From NCBI RefSeq assembly GCF_900105025.1, contig NZ_LT629759.1, positions 2,046,001 through 2,110,000 on the forward strand: DNA of 64,000 nucleotides, in the 5' to 3' direction. The translations under genes were made by a program, and so were the position numbers. Positions 1 through 9,427 of this stretch are shown here, in pieces. Numbering within the stretch: position 1 is the first letter of the stretch; each line of letters starts with the position of its first letter. The notes beneath the pieces were generated by a model that was not told where the DNA came from, did no database searches, and worked only from the letters and a program-made list of their open reading frames with translations. The DNA is from Parafannyhessea umbonata (GTDB lineage: Bacteria > Actinomycetota > Coriobacteriia > Coriobacteriales > Atopobiaceae).

Positions 1-149
1 CACTCCAGCGCATAGCCAAACACGCCCAAGGGCCCGACGATGGGCACGAAGCTCGCGATGCCTGCAACCAGCAGAACCTTCCACCAGCCTTTGTCGCGTG
101 TGAGCAGCGCCCATGACCTGGAATAGTAGGCTTCCTTCTCGGCACTCAT
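1..149 (-). CDS. Membrane protein N-terminus, DUF4013-like (partial)
   Basis: Only the first 49 codons are in the window; the gene runs off the left edge. The start ATG is preceded on the minus strand by GGAAGGAGT, a strong ribosome binding site. The protein begins MSAEKEAYYSRSWALL and then enters a hydrophobic segment (KVLLVAGIASFVPIVGPLG) with the PIVGP and GYALEW pattern I associate with the N-terminus of DUF4013 integral membrane proteins. Function is unknown. The family call rests on a short stretch and is tentative. Confidence 0.6.
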   Translation of the reverse strand, partial: MSAEKEAYYSRSWALLTRDKGWWKVLLVAGIASFVPIVGPLGVFGYALE

Positions 150-301
150 GTCGGACTCCTTCCTGCCGGTTGGCCGACAGCGGGGCAGTTTGCTTGCAAA
201 TGATTGTCACATAAAGCTCGTTACATCTTTGCACGGCGCCGGCGCGTGTCAAGGCAGGTGCAAGATTGACCGCGCTTGGCCGACGGCATTCCGTCAATAA
301 A

Positions 302-334
302 GAAAAAACGGGCGGAACACGAGGTTCCACCCGT
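302..334 (-). terminator. Terminator of the tRNA-Ser pair
   Basis: On the minus strand an 11-bp stem (ACGGGTGGAAC with GTTCCGCCCGT, one G-U pair) is followed by TTTTTTCT. It lies just downstream of the two minus-strand tRNA-Ser genes and would end their transcript. Confidence 0.8.
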
Positions 335-345
335 CAAGCTTCTAA

Positions 346-436
346 TGGCGGAGGAGGAGGGATTCGAACCCTCGTACCCGCGAAGCGGGTAAACGGTTTT
401 CGAGACCGCCGCATTCAACCACTCTGCCACCCCTCC
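346..436 (-). tRNA. tRNA-Ser(CGA)
   Basis: Class II tRNA cloverleaf on the minus strand. The acceptor stem is GGAGGGG with CTCCTCC, discriminator G, and the CCA end is encoded. The anticodon loop CTCGAAA gives anticodon CGA, reading UCG Ser codons. There is a long variable arm and a TTCGAAT T-loop. It is the second of two tandem tRNA-Ser genes. Confidence 0.93.
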
Positions 437-457
437 GTGGGGTATTGGCTATCTAAA

Positions 458-479
458 AGTGGCGCCCGAAGGCGCCACT
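458..479. other. Perfect hairpin between the two tRNA-Ser genes
   Basis: A 9-bp perfect stem (AGTGGCGCC/GGCGCCACT) with a CGAA loop fills the spacer between the tandem tRNA-Ser genes. There is no U-run on either strand, so a role in processing or pausing is more likely than termination. The other tandem tRNA pairs here also have spacer hairpins. Confidence 0.6.
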
Positions 480-488
480 GGACCATTC

Positions 489-579
489 TGGCGGAGAGTC
501 TGGGATTTGAACCCAGGATACGCTTTAGGCGTATACACGATTTCCAATCGTGCTCCTTCGGCCACTCGGACAACTCTCC
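489..579 (-). tRNA. tRNA-Ser(GGA)
   Basis: Class II tRNA on the minus strand. The acceptor is GGAGAGT with ACTCTCC, discriminator G, CCA encoded. The anticodon loop TTGGAAA gives GGA, reading UCC/UCU. It has a long variable arm. It lies upstream of tRNA-Ser(CGA) and is probably co-transcribed with it. Confidence 0.93.
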
Positions 580-786
580 TCAAAACCGCGGAAGCAAGTA
601 TACATTACTTTGACCCCTTGTGTGAAGCCCATTATTTCTACAATTTTTGCCCACGAGGCCAAGCGGGGCAGCAGGGCGGTCGCGGTGGCCAAGAGAGCTC
701 ATCGGCGCGCGGCGTCACCCTCGCGCCAGAACGGCTATATTCGTAGTTCACTACTATCGCGCATCCAACGACACAGGGAGAAGAAC

Positions 787-1722
787 GTGATTCCCGAGCT
801 CATATCCGCATCTGGACCAGACGTCACCGCCGTCGCCATCCCCGCATGGCTCGACGCGTCCGCCGTGGCGGTGGGCTCCGTATCCGGCATACTCGTCGCA
901 ACGGAGCGCAAGCTCGACCTCGTGGGCTTCATCGTGCTCGCCATGCTCGGCGGCCTGGGCGGTGGCCTCATCCGCGACCTCATCATCCAGCACAACGACG
1001 TCTACATGGTCAACTCGCCGTACGCCATCCCCATGACGGTTCTCGTGGGGTGCGGCGGCTTCCTCTTCCCCAGCCTGCTCACGCGGTTCCCGCACCTCAT
1101 CGAGTGGGTCGACATTATATCGGTCGGTCTGTTCGTGGCCGCCGGCTCCGATAAGGCAATCGTGTACCGCATGAACCCGTGGGCCGTCGTGCTCATGGGA
1201 ACTGTCACCGGCGTCGGCGGCGGCATGCTCCGCGACATCTTCCTCGGCAACACCCCGCGCATCTTCCAGCGCAGCAACTTCTATGCCATCTGCGCCGTCG
1301 CGGGCGCCATCACGTTCTACATGCTCATCATCCACGCAAACGTCACGGGCGAGTGGGCCACGGCCATCAGCGTCGCCGTCGTCATTCTCATGCGACGCCT
1401 ATCGCTGCACTTCAACATCCTCTCCCCCGCAAACGTGGACCTCGCGCCCGTCGTCACAAAAAAGGTCCGGGTCATCTACCACCTTGCCCAGGAGGACGGA
1501 AAAGAGAACTCCCGGCGCATCCTTCGCAAGTTCGAGGGTCGTGGCGGCTATCAGATAACCTACGTGGAGCAGCCCTCTCCGGACAACACGCACCACAAGT
1601 CCAGCGCGACGGACGCTCCCCGCACCCGCGTCATCGACAGGATAGAGATCGAGGACAACGACTCCCCGGAAGTCCCCGGGGGCATCTCCTCGCAAGACAT
1701 CAGCGGTAAACCGCAAGAGTAG
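787..1722 (+). CDS. TRIC-type (UPF0126) channel/transporter family membrane protein
   Basis: A 311-residue membrane protein with two repeats of the UPF0126 (glycine transporter / trimeric intracellular cation channel) signature: GGLGGGLIRDLI near residue 57 and GVGGGMLRDIFLG near residue 140. About six to seven hydrophobic helices fill the first 220 residues, followed by a ~90-residue hydrophilic C-terminal tail that is longer than in typical family members. I chose the GTG start because AGGGAG lies about 7 nt upstream and the protein then begins just before the first membrane segment; the open frame extends further back only over the tRNA region. Substrate unknown. A strong terminator follows. 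Confidence 0.85.
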   Translation: MIPELISASGPDVTAVAIPAWLDASAVAVGSVSGILVATERKLDLVGFIVLAMLGGLGGGLIRDLIIQHNDVYMVNSPYAIPMTVLVGCGGFLFPSLLTRFPHLIEWVDIISVGLFVAAGSDKAIVYRMNPWAVVLMGTVTGVGGGMLRDIFLGNTPRIFQRSNFYAICAVAGAITFYMLIIHANVTGEWATAISVAVVILMRRLSLHFNILSPANVDLAPVVTKKVRVIYHLAQEDGKENSRRILRKFEGRGGYQITYVEQPSPDNTHHKSSATDAPRTRVIDRIEIEDNDSPEVPGGISSQDISGKPQE

Positions 1723-1744
1723 CGCAAGACATCGAGCCTAAAAA

Positions 1745-1790
1745 GACGCCGCCGAGAAGAGCCTCATGCTCTTCTCGGCGGCGCTTTCTT
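1745..1790 (+). terminator. Rho-independent terminator with inverted CGAGAAG motif
   Basis: A near-perfect ~17-bp stem (GCGCCGCCGAGAAGAGC and its complement) with a short loop is followed by TTTCTT. The stem carries an inverted pair of CCGAGAAGAGC, a variant of the dispersed repeat described in the findings. Confidence 0.88.
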
Positions 1791-1858
1791 GCACGTGTCT
1801 CTTGCGTTGTCGCGGCCGTGCGCGCACAGGGCTCAGTCGGTCGCGTCTATCGCGAGGC

Positions 1859-3697
1859 CTACTTGTTGACGAGGCCGTTCCTGACGCGCCACTTGCGGCG
1901 CTCCGTCTCGGAGAGGATGCGCTTGCGCATGCGGATGCTCTTCGGGGTCACCTCGACCAGCTCGTCTTCCATGATGTACTCGAGGGCCTCCTCGAGCGTG
2001 AACGTCCTGGGTGGCGTCAGCTGTACCGCGATGTCCGCGGTGGAGGAGCGCTGGTTGCCAAGCTGCTTTGTGCGGGCCACGTTCACGACCATGTCGCCGG
2101 GCTTGGAGCGCTCGCCCACGAGCATGCCCTCGTAGCACTCGTCGCCAGGCGCCACAAACAGCTGGCCGCGCTCTTGCAGGGTGCCCAGCGCGTACGCAAC
2201 GGCCTTCTCGGTCGACATAGAGATCATGGCACCGTTCTGGCGGCCGCCGATCTCGCCGGCAAACGGGCCGTACTCCAGGAAGTTGTGATAGAACACGGCC
2301 TCGCCGTGCGTCACGTTCATGATGCGGGTCTTCAGGCCCATGATGCCGCGGGTGGGGATGTGGAACTCAAGGTGAGTTTGCTGGATGCCTGCACTCATGT
2401 TGCTCATGGTGCCGCCGGCGTTGCCAAACACCTCGATGACCTTGCCGGAGCACTCGTTCGGGCACTCGACCACGGCCTCCTCGATCGGCTCGAGCTTGTT
2501 GCCGTTCTCGTCCTTCTTGAACAGGACCTTCGGGCGACCAACCTGGAACTCGAAGCCTTCGCGGCGCATCTGCTCCATCAGGACGGACAGGTGCAGGATG
2601 CCGCGTCCCGCAACCTCGACGCCCGTCTTGTCCGGAGTCTCCTCGATGCGCATGGTCACGTTGTTCTCGCGCTCCTGCTCCAGGCGCTCCTTCAGCTGGC
2701 GGCCGCCAACGATGTCGCCCTCGCGGCCAACAAGCGGGCTCGTGCTGGGCTCGAAGATGATGGAGAGCGTGGGCGGGTCGATCTCGATCGGGTCAAGCTC
2801 GACGGGGTTCTCGGGGTCGGTGTACACGTCGCCGATGTCGGTGGAGTCAAGGCCCACCACGGCAGCGATGTCGCCGGCCTCTGCCTGCGTGCACTCCTTG
2901 CGGCCCAGGTAGTCAAACGTGAACAGCTGCTTCACCTGGCTCATGGCGCGCGAGCCGTCGTTCTTCACCACCAGGATCTTGTCGCCTGCGTGGATAGTAC
3001 CAGAATAGATGCGGCCGATGCCAATGCGGCCCACGTAGTCAGAGTGGTCCACGGTCACGCACTGCATGGCCAGCGGTCCGTCCACGTCCACGTCCGGCGC
3101 GGGCAGCGCATCCACGATCATGTCCAGCAGCGGGTACATGTCCATGTTGCCGTCGTCCGGGTCAAGGCGCGCGTAGCCATTCACGGCGGACGCGTACACC
3201 ACGTGCTCCATGGCAAACTCAAGCTGGTCGTCGTCGGCACCCAGGTCCATCATCAGGTCTAGGCAGTCGTTCAGCGCCTTCTCGGGGTTCGCGCCCTCGC
3301 GGTCGATCTTGTTGATGCACACCATGATGCGCAGGTTCGCCGCAATGGCGTGCGAAAGCACAAAGCGCGTCTGCGGCATGGGGCCCTCGGCCGCGTCCAC
3401 CAGCAGCACAGCGCCGTCAGCCATCTTCAGCACGCGTTCTACCTCGCCGCCAAAGTCCGCGTGGCCCGGCGTGTCGATCACGTTGATCTTCACGTCCTTG
3501 TACTCGATAGAGATGTTCTTCGCCAGAATCGTGATGCCGCGCTCGCGCTCCTGGTCGTTGGAGTCAAGCACGCGCTCCTGAACCTGCTGGTTTTCACGGA
3601 AGGCGTGCGTCGCCTTCAGCATCTGGTCAACCAGCGTCGTCTTGCCGTGGTCGACGTGCGCGATGATTGCGATGTTCCTGATGTGCTCCTGGAGCAT
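1859..3697 (-). CDS. typA: Ribosome-associated GTPase TypA/BipA
   Basis: A translational GTPase of 612 residues, the usual family length. The G domain is intact: G1 AHVDHGKTTL (residues 13-22), G3 DTPGHADFGGEVERV near 75, G4 NKID near 125. It is followed by the EF-G-like domains II, III and V and the BipA-specific C-terminus. TypA binds the 70S ribosome in the factor site and supports growth under stress and ribosome assembly. I start at the ATG of MLQEHIRN, which has GAAGAGGT about 5 nt upstream; an upstream TTG codon would place that Shine-Dalgarno inside the gene. It appears monocistronic. Confidence 0.95.
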   Translation of the reverse strand: MLQEHIRNIAIIAHVDHGKTTLVDQMLKATHAFRENQQVQERVLDSNDQERERGITILAKNISIEYKDVKINVIDTPGHADFGGEVERVLKMADGAVLLVDAAEGPMPQTRFVLSHAIAANLRIMVCINKIDREGANPEKALNDCLDLMMDLGADDDQLEFAMEHVVYASAVNGYARLDPDDGNMDMYPLLDMIVDALPAPDVDVDGPLAMQCVTVDHSDYVGRIGIGRIYSGTIHAGDKILVVKNDGSRAMSQVKQLFTFDYLGRKECTQAEAGDIAAVVGLDSTDIGDVYTDPENPVELDPIEIDPPTLSIIFEPSTSPLVGREGDIVGGRQLKERLEQERENNVTMRIEETPDKTGVEVAGRGILHLSVLMEQMRREGFEFQVGRPKVLFKKDENGNKLEPIEEAVVECPNECSGKVIEVFGNAGGTMSNMSAGIQQTHLEFHIPTRGIMGLKTRIMNVTHGEAVFYHNFLEYGPFAGEIGGRQNGAMISMSTEKAVAYALGTLQERGQLFVAPGDECYEGMLVGERSKPGDMVVNVARTKQLGNQRSSTADIAVQLTPPRTFTLEEALEYIMEDELVEVTPKSIRMRKRILSETERRKWRVRNGLVNK

Positions 3698-3795
3698 GTT
3701 TACCTCTTCTGTCAATTCAGCGGTGTAACCTGCAAAACCTTATAGCACGCAGGCACGTGCAAGACCGCCACCTGCCGCTTTCCATCTAAACTGCT

Positions 3796-3834
3796 CGCGG
3801 CAGGCAGCCTCAAGAGCAAGGCCGGCCTGCCGCG
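3796..3834. other. Hairpin near a dispersed-motif copy
   Basis: A 10-bp stem (CGCGGCAGGC/GCCTGCCGCG) with a 19-nt loop lies between typA and the next gene. On the plus strand TTTTTT follows a few bases later, but no plus-strand gene ends here. A perfect GGGCGAGAAG copy is 14 bases further on. Confidence 0.45.
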
Positions 3835-3866
3835 CGTCTGTTTTTTCGGGCGAGAAGGACGTGCCC

Positions 3867-4331
3867 TCACAGCAGGGGTTCCAGCTCCCCTGCGGGCGCG
3901 GGGTCGGTCCAGGCAAATCCCTCGCCCGTGCCTTTGCCCTTGAAATAGGAGTATGCCGAGTAAGACCTATAGCCCTTCTCGCCAAACTCCAGCAACAGGG
4001 CGTCCTGGTACGTGCCGGACTCGTCCGCAACGGCCCCCACGTACGTAATGGCGTAGCGCACGGGCGCACCCACGCCTGATCTTTCGTCGCCATGCGCCCG
4101 CGCAAGCTCGCGCACCTTGTCTCGTGCGCCCTCGATGCACTCCTCTATCCCGTCGTCAGAAAACGAGAATGACGCGACGTTCCCCTGGGCATCGGACGCC
4201 ACCAGCAGCACGTTCACGTCCTCGCCGGCGGCAAGCAGGTCCAGGGCATCCCCCATGAGCGCCGCCGAGAGCCGGTCGAGCTCCGGCGAGATGCCATCGG
4301 CCCTCGTATCGTCTTCGCGTGTGCCAGACAT
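3867..4331 (-). CDS. Hypothetical protein, partner of the M28-like gene
   Basis: A 154-residue soluble, acidic protein with no signal peptide or membrane segment. I do not recognise its family. It has an N-terminal helical part (SPELDRLSAALMGDALDLLAAG) and a mixed alpha/beta remainder ending with the repeated-tyrosine stretch KGYRSYSAYSYFKGKGTGEGFAW. I start at the ATG after AAGGCGG; the longer open frame begins with a GTG lacking such a site. It is 33 nt downstream of the large M28-like gene on the same strand, so the two are probably co-transcribed. Confidence 0.7.
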   Translation of the reverse strand: MSGTREDDTRADGISPELDRLSAALMGDALDLLAAGEDVNVLLVASDAQGNVASFSFSDDGIEECIEGARDKVRELARAHGDERSGVGAPVRYAITYVGAVADESGTYQDALLLEFGEKGYRSYSAYSYFKGKGTGEGFAWTDPAPAGELEPLL

Positions 4332-4364
4332 GCGTCCGCCTTTCAAAAATCCCGTCACCCGCCC

Positions 4365-7300
4365 TTACGAGCGACGAATCAGCTCTGCGATCAGGTCGCT
4401 TACCGCTACCACCTGCGACGGGTTCACGTTCTCCGGCACGTCGTCCGAGGTAGCGGAAAGCGCCGGCACGCCGTCCGGGCTCATGCCCATGAGCGTCGTC
4501 GCGCGCACGGAGTTCTGCATGGCCAGGGTCGCATCGGTCTCGCCCCAGTCAAACTTTGCCCTGCCCAGCGGAATGTGCAGGTCCTTTGCGATGCCCATCA
4601 GCATCCTGCCCATACGCCTGTCAGAGCGACGCGTGTTCGTGCGACCCTCATGCGTCAGGAACACGAGGTCACCTGCTCCCACGGAGTCCAGGTTCACCAG
4701 GAAGGCGCCGCGGATGTCACCGCGGTGCTCCGCCAGGAAGTGCTTCATGCCCGCATGGTCCACGTTCGAGGCGCCCAGCGCCACAAAGTAGATGTCGTGT
4801 GCCAGCAGCTCGTCGTTGCTCATGCCAAGTATGGCCTGGCGCAGGTCCTCCTGCGTGGGCTCCTGTCCGGCCACCTCGGTCCCCGCATAGGCGTCAGCAG
4901 GTGCCGTGCCCGGCGCGTATCCGTCAGCAGCGTAGCCCTGGGCACCCGCGTCAACGCCTGCGTCAACACCAGGCTCAGTCTGCTGGTAGACAGACTCGTC
5001 CACCGGGTACAGGTCGTAGCCCTCCGCCTCCCGCGAAGCATCGTCCGTCTGAGGCGCATCGCCATACGCATCGGCAGCGTCGGCGCCGTCGCCCTCCACT
5101 ACCCTAAAGCCAGAGCGCGTCGTGGCGCCACCCTTCCAGTCCCCGCGACGACCAGAGCCGCCGTTCTTCTCATCCTCTCCAAAGTGCTCCCAGTCGCCGA
5201 TCTTGCGACCGTCCGTCTTCGCGTCGAAGTCGTCTCCCACGCCAAGCCACTCTCCCATGGACTGTTGCTCCGGCTCTGGGTCGCGGCGCTTCTCCCTGTT
5301 GCCAAAAAGGGACGAGAAGCGCTTGCGCGCCGCGGCGGCTTGCGCCTTTCTGGTTCGCTCCGCGCTTCCGCTCAGTCGGCTGGCTTCGTCCTGCATGGCG
5401 TGGGTGCCGTTGACCAGGCCAATCGGCTCACGCGTTCCAAGCGGTGCGGAGTCCACCTTTTGTGCGCCGGCCGCAATGGGTGTGCGTCCGGTACGAAGTG
5501 AGCCGGAGTTGCCCAGGTTGCCCGTACCAAACGGGTCGGTTGTTGTCTCGCTGGGATCCGGCAGGTCAAACAGCACGGCACGACGCGCCATGCTGTTGTG
5601 TGCCGGCCGGAACTCGCTCCGGCCCCAACTCGGGTCTTCAATCGGCCGCGGCGCAGGAATCTTCTCTGCAGGGGTCTCGTCCTCGATGGGCGCATCCAAC
5701 CCAGACGCATCCTTGGCGGCGAGCTCCTCCTCGGGAACCTCCTCGTTCGGAACAAAGCTATAGCCAGACATGGCACCAGTCGCATCCGCCTTGGAGGACA
5801 CCTGCGGGTCAGGCCCTCCCGCAACGTCTTCCATCATGTTGGCGTCGTCTTCGGCCTCGACGGCAGCGCCGCCGTCAGCGTCCTGCGGCTCATCCGTGTC
5901 GTCTGCGGTCTCGGCCACCGGCTCGTTATCCACCTCGGCCGCGGGTTCGAAGGACTCCTTCGGCGCCGCCTCGGCCGCCGGTTCCTCAATCGGCTCCGTG
6001 GGCAGAGCATCCTGCTCGGCGGTATCATCCGCCAAGGCAGGCTCCTCGGACGCGACGTCGTCCGCGGGCTCCGCGTAGGTCGGCATGGGCTCAACGCTAT
6101 CGGCGTACTCGTCCCTCAGAGCCGCGGGGTGCAGCGGCTTCAGGTGAGCCGTTGCCTCAAGCTCGTCGAACGCCGCAGTATCGTACACGGCCTCATTCGC
6201 GGCTTCCTCCTCCGCTACCGGCTCTTGGTAAGACGGCACACCTGCGTCAGGCAGCTGCGAGTCATCCGCCTTGGAATCGTCAATCACCTCGTAGTCCTCT
6301 ATTACCGGAGCGTCATCCCCAAAGGAATCCACTCCAAAGGTGGTCGCGGGTGCATACGCCACGTCCGCATTCGTTTCGGTTTCGGGCTCATAATCTGGCT
6401 TGGGCTCACATGCTGTTGCAGGCTCAGCTTCGAGTGCGGGTTCGCTCTCAGGTTCCGCCTCTTGCTCAGACGACGCATCATATGCCTCCACAGTCGAGAC
6501 AACCTCGTAGTCATGGTCGTCGTATGCGTCATCGTCAGCCGTCGAGTCAACGTTGGCAGTGTCTTCGCTCGGCTCACTGTTGCCATAGTCTTCCAGATGA
6601 AGCACCGGCATGTCCGCCGTCGAGTCAACCGACAGCGGCTCCTCGCTTCTCGCCGCAAACCTTGCACTCTTCTGACGGTCGCCATGCCCGGCAAACAGAG
6701 ACTTCAGCTTCGCAAGGAAGCCGGATGCCTTTCGCTTCTCTTCCGGTTGAGCGGTTCCGACGTCAATCAGTTTGTCCGATGTCCCATCATCCACCGCACC
6801 ATCGACGGTCGTGTCGGCCGTCGCAGCGTCCGCAGCTTCCTCGGCCAAAGCGCCTTCGTCCTTCTCGACATCATCGTTTTTGACAGCAGGCGCATCATAG
6901 TAGTAAGGCTCGGAATCGCCGTTGTCTACGGGGATGAGAAACTCGTCGTCCTCTGCAGTTACCTGCTCGGCATCCGCAGAGTCATCCTCTGCAGAATCCT
7001 CGACCAAGTAATCCTCGTCCAGCGCCGTATCGGCCTCGTCCCATTCCTGTTCCGGCGCCAAGTCGAAGTCCGACGTGGCTGCCTTTTCCTCAGGCTCCGT
7101 CGCCTGTGCACCTTCCGGCTCTGCAGTGGTCGCAGGCTCGACCGCATGTTCGGACTCGCGCGCCATGGCAGGCGCGGGCTCGGGCTCTGACTCGAGCGCG
7201 GGCTCTGGCTCGGGCTCGTCCTCATATATGACCTCGGGAACGGCATGGTCAATCGCCGTGTAGTGAGGCTCAATCTCCGGAAGGTCGATCAGGTGTGTCT

Positions 7301-9332
7301 GGCTGTCGTCGACGGCAGAGGTCGCGTCCATGCGAGCGGTGTCGCCACCAGCAGCGATGGCGTCGTATTCCTCAGTTGTCTGCGCGGGCTCCGCAACTGG
7401 TGCCGAGACGACGTCCGCGGCATAGTCAGAAGTTGTCTCATCCGAAGCCGACGCACTCAGATCGCTATCCGTCGCGCCACCCGCCGCAGATCCTGACGCT
7501 TCATCAGAGCCGTCCGGCTCGTCGTGCTTCGGCTCTTCTATTACCTCGTACTCCTCAACGATGGGGTACTGCTCGTCGTACGTCACATAATGTATGTAGT
7601 CGACTTCTGCTGGAGCATTCTCTATATAGGGGTTGCCGGTCGCAACGGGGGAATACCGCGTCTCGTCCAGATCCCCTGCCGCATGCGGCTGCGTGACGGC
7701 AGCCGGCTCGGCGTCGAGCACCTCCTGGGCATCCGCCGCCTGGACAGATGCGTCCTGCATCTCAGGCGCCACGGGCGAGAAGGACTCAGCGTACTTCTCC
7801 TCAAACTCCGCCGTGAAGTCCGGGATCTCCGGAATCTCGGGAAGGTTAGAGAGGTCCGGGCGCGGGCGCGGCGGATTGTCGTACACGATCTCGCAGTCAG
7901 CCGGAAGGATGTTCAGGCTGCCCATGAAATCCGGACCGCGACGGACGTTGTCCTCAAACGGGTCGACTTCCGGAACCTGAGTGGGCAGCGGGGTCGCCCG
8001 GCGCACGTGGACATCATGCGCGCCGGAAACGTCGCCGCGCGGCGCGGCAGACTCGCTCTTCTCGCCCTGCGGCTCCTCCGTGACAAAGTCCTCCGGATAG
8101 TTGGCAGCCGCCTCGTCAAAGCCTTCGCCCTCCGAAGGCTGTTCCGCATTGCGCGCAGCACCTCCCGTACGACGCGCCTCTACCTCGTCGCGAAGGTTGC
8201 GCACGCCACCGGCGATGCTTGCAGAAGCCTTCTTGAAGAAAGCGGCTACGGGGTTCGCGGGCGCCTCGGTCTCCACAGGCGCGTCGACGTTCGCATCGGC
8301 TGTCGAATCTGCGGCGTACGCCTCGGGGTAATACGCGTCTGCGTCCTCCACGCCGGCGGGCGCCTCGGTGTCCGCGACAATCTCGACGTCCGCGGCAGCA
8401 TCCTGCGCCGGCTGCTCCTGGACTTGCTCGGCGGGAATCTTCTCCTCGCCAACAGGTTCGGCAGGGTAGTATCCGTCCGCGCCAACATACTGCTCCTCGC
8501 CGGCAAACGGCTCTGCATACTCTTCGCCCTGCGCAGCAGGCTCCTCCTGCGGGAACTCCTCCATCGGCTGGCGTGGGTGCAGCGCAACATAGCGCTTCGC
8601 AGCATCGTCGGTGGGTCGCACCATGTCCATCACGCCCAGCATTGCCGCAAGAGAAGCCTTGTTATCGTTCGCGCCCGTCGTGCAGGGGGCAAACTTCTGA
8701 TAGATTGCCGAGACCCCCACCGCCAGCAGCGGGAGCGAGGCCAAGATGCCCGCGATCCAGAATATGTGCCTAAAGCTTTCCGGAAGAAAACCCATCAGCT
8801 GCACGAGCGCGCAAATCGGAACGATCACCGCACAGTAGAACGTCGCGCGCTTCAGCATGGGCTGGTACCTTGCGACCTGGGGACGGCTCAGCAGATCCTC
8901 GTTCGGGCTGTCATAGTGCGCCACGATCACGATGGGGCGGTTGCCCTTCATCACAAGTGGACCGGTAGCGCGATGGACGCCAATAACGTTCTGGCTGCGC
9001 CCGCGGGGGCCAATGTTGCCCAGCACGTCACGACCGGCAAACTCCATGGCAAGCAGCACGAATGAAGCCGCTACAAGAATGAGGCCAACTGCACCGGCGG
9101 CGGTCCCCAAGAACCCTGCCAGCAAAATGCCAACAAACATGACGATGTACAGCACGTGGTGCGCGAGCTTCCCCTGCGACGGTGCGTCAAACTCCTGCAT
9201 CTGCACGTCTAGCCCGTGCTCCTCCATGAGGGAGCCCATCAGCTCGGCAGCGTCAAGCTCCTCCTGGCTGTTGGCAGGCGAGATGTCGATCTTCTCGTCA
9301 AGGTAATCAAGATAGGTGCGAGTTGTCGCCAT
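4365..9332 (-). CDS. M28-peptidase-like membrane protein with giant acidic insertion
   Basis: A 1,655-residue protein. Residues 1-240 contain four hydrophobic segments (about 58-78, 80-98, 164-184, 189-210) interleaved with M28 peptidase elements: IVIVAHYDSP (H139, D141) and GANDNKASLAAM (D223). About 1,250 residues of Glu/Asp/Ala/Pro-rich, low-complexity sequence follow. The peptidase fold resumes near 1497 with VALGASNVDHAG, FLVNLDSVG and a short C-terminus. The metal-binding His and two Asp are present, but the usual Glu-Glu pair reads GASN and the last His position reads GETDATL, so it may be inactive or divergent. I start at the ATG with AAAGGAC upstream. It is co-oriented with the small gene behind it. 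Confidence 0.75.
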   Translation of the reverse strand: MATTRTYLDYLDEKIDISPANSQEELDAAELMGSLMEEHGLDVQMQEFDAPSQGKLAHHVLYIVMFVGILLAGFLGTAAGAVGLILVAASFVLLAMEFAGRDVLGNIGPRGRSQNVIGVHRATGPLVMKGNRPIVIVAHYDSPNEDLLSRPQVARYQPMLKRATFYCAVIVPICALVQLMGFLPESFRHIFWIAGILASLPLLAVGVSAIYQKFAPCTTGANDNKASLAAMLGVMDMVRPTDDAAKRYVALHPRQPMEEFPQEEPAAQGEEYAEPFAGEEQYVGADGYYPAEPVGEEKIPAEQVQEQPAQDAAADVEIVADTEAPAGVEDADAYYPEAYAADSTADANVDAPVETEAPANPVAAFFKKASASIAGGVRNLRDEVEARRTGGAARNAEQPSEGEGFDEAAANYPEDFVTEEPQGEKSESAAPRGDVSGAHDVHVRRATPLPTQVPEVDPFEDNVRRGPDFMGSLNILPADCEIVYDNPPRPRPDLSNLPEIPEIPDFTAEFEEKYAESFSPVAPEMQDASVQAADAQEVLDAEPAAVTQPHAAGDLDETRYSPVATGNPYIENAPAEVDYIHYVTYDEQYPIVEEYEVIEEPKHDEPDGSDEASGSAAGGATDSDLSASASDETTSDYAADVVSAPVAEPAQTTEEYDAIAAGGDTARMDATSAVDDSQTHLIDLPEIEPHYTAIDHAVPEVIYEDEPEPEPALESEPEPAPAMARESEHAVEPATTAEPEGAQATEPEEKAATSDFDLAPEQEWDEADTALDEDYLVEDSAEDDSADAEQVTAEDDEFLIPVDNGDSEPYYYDAPAVKNDDVEKDEGALAEEAADAATADTTVDGAVDDGTSDKLIDVGTAQPEEKRKASGFLAKLKSLFAGHGDRQKSARFAARSEEPLSVDSTADMPVLHLEDYGNSEPSEDTANVDSTADDDAYDDHDYEVVSTVEAYDASSEQEAEPESEPALEAEPATACEPKPDYEPETETNADVAYAPATTFGVDSFGDDAPVIEDYEVIDDSKADDSQLPDAGVPSYQEPVAEEEAANEAVYDTAAFDELEATAHLKPLHPAALRDEYADSVEPMPTYAEPADDVASEEPALADDTAEQDALPTEPIEEPAAEAAPKESFEPAAEVDNEPVAETADDTDEPQDADGGAAVEAEDDANMMEDVAGGPDPQVSSKADATGAMSGYSFVPNEEVPEEELAAKDASGLDAPIEDETPAEKIPAPRPIEDPSWGRSEFRPAHNSMARRAVLFDLPDPSETTTDPFGTGNLGNSGSLRTGRTPIAAGAQKVDSAPLGTREPIGLVNGTHAMQDEASRLSGSAERTRKAQAAAARKRFSSLFGNREKRRDPEPEQQSMGEWLGVGDDFDAKTDGRKIGDWEHFGEDEKNGGSGRRGDWKGGATTRSGFRVVEGDGADAADAYGDAPQTDDASREAEGYDLYPVDESVYQQTEPGVDAGVDAGAQGYAADGYAPGTAPADAYAGTEVAGQEPTQEDLRQAILGMSNDELLAHDIYFVALGASNVDHAGMKHFLAEHRGDIRGAFLVNLDSVGAGDLVFLTHEGRTNTRRSDRRMGRMLMGIAKDLHIPLGRAKFDWGETDATLAMQNSVRATTLMGMSPDGVPALSATSDDVPENVNPSQVVAVSDLIAELIRRS

Positions 9333-9427
9333 GCTATTGTCCTTTGCCCCAGGCAACGATTTTCTGCTAGTACTCCATCGTCTGAGTATACGTCTTCTCT
9401 TCCCGCGTTTCCCAAACGCGCATAACC

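Noticed and set aside
1766-3262. Long open frames antisense to typA, the M28-like gene, DinG, gyrB/gyrA and the kinase operon
   Set aside because: High-GC third-position bias creates long antisense frames; the sense genes have clear families and start sites, the antisense frames have neither.
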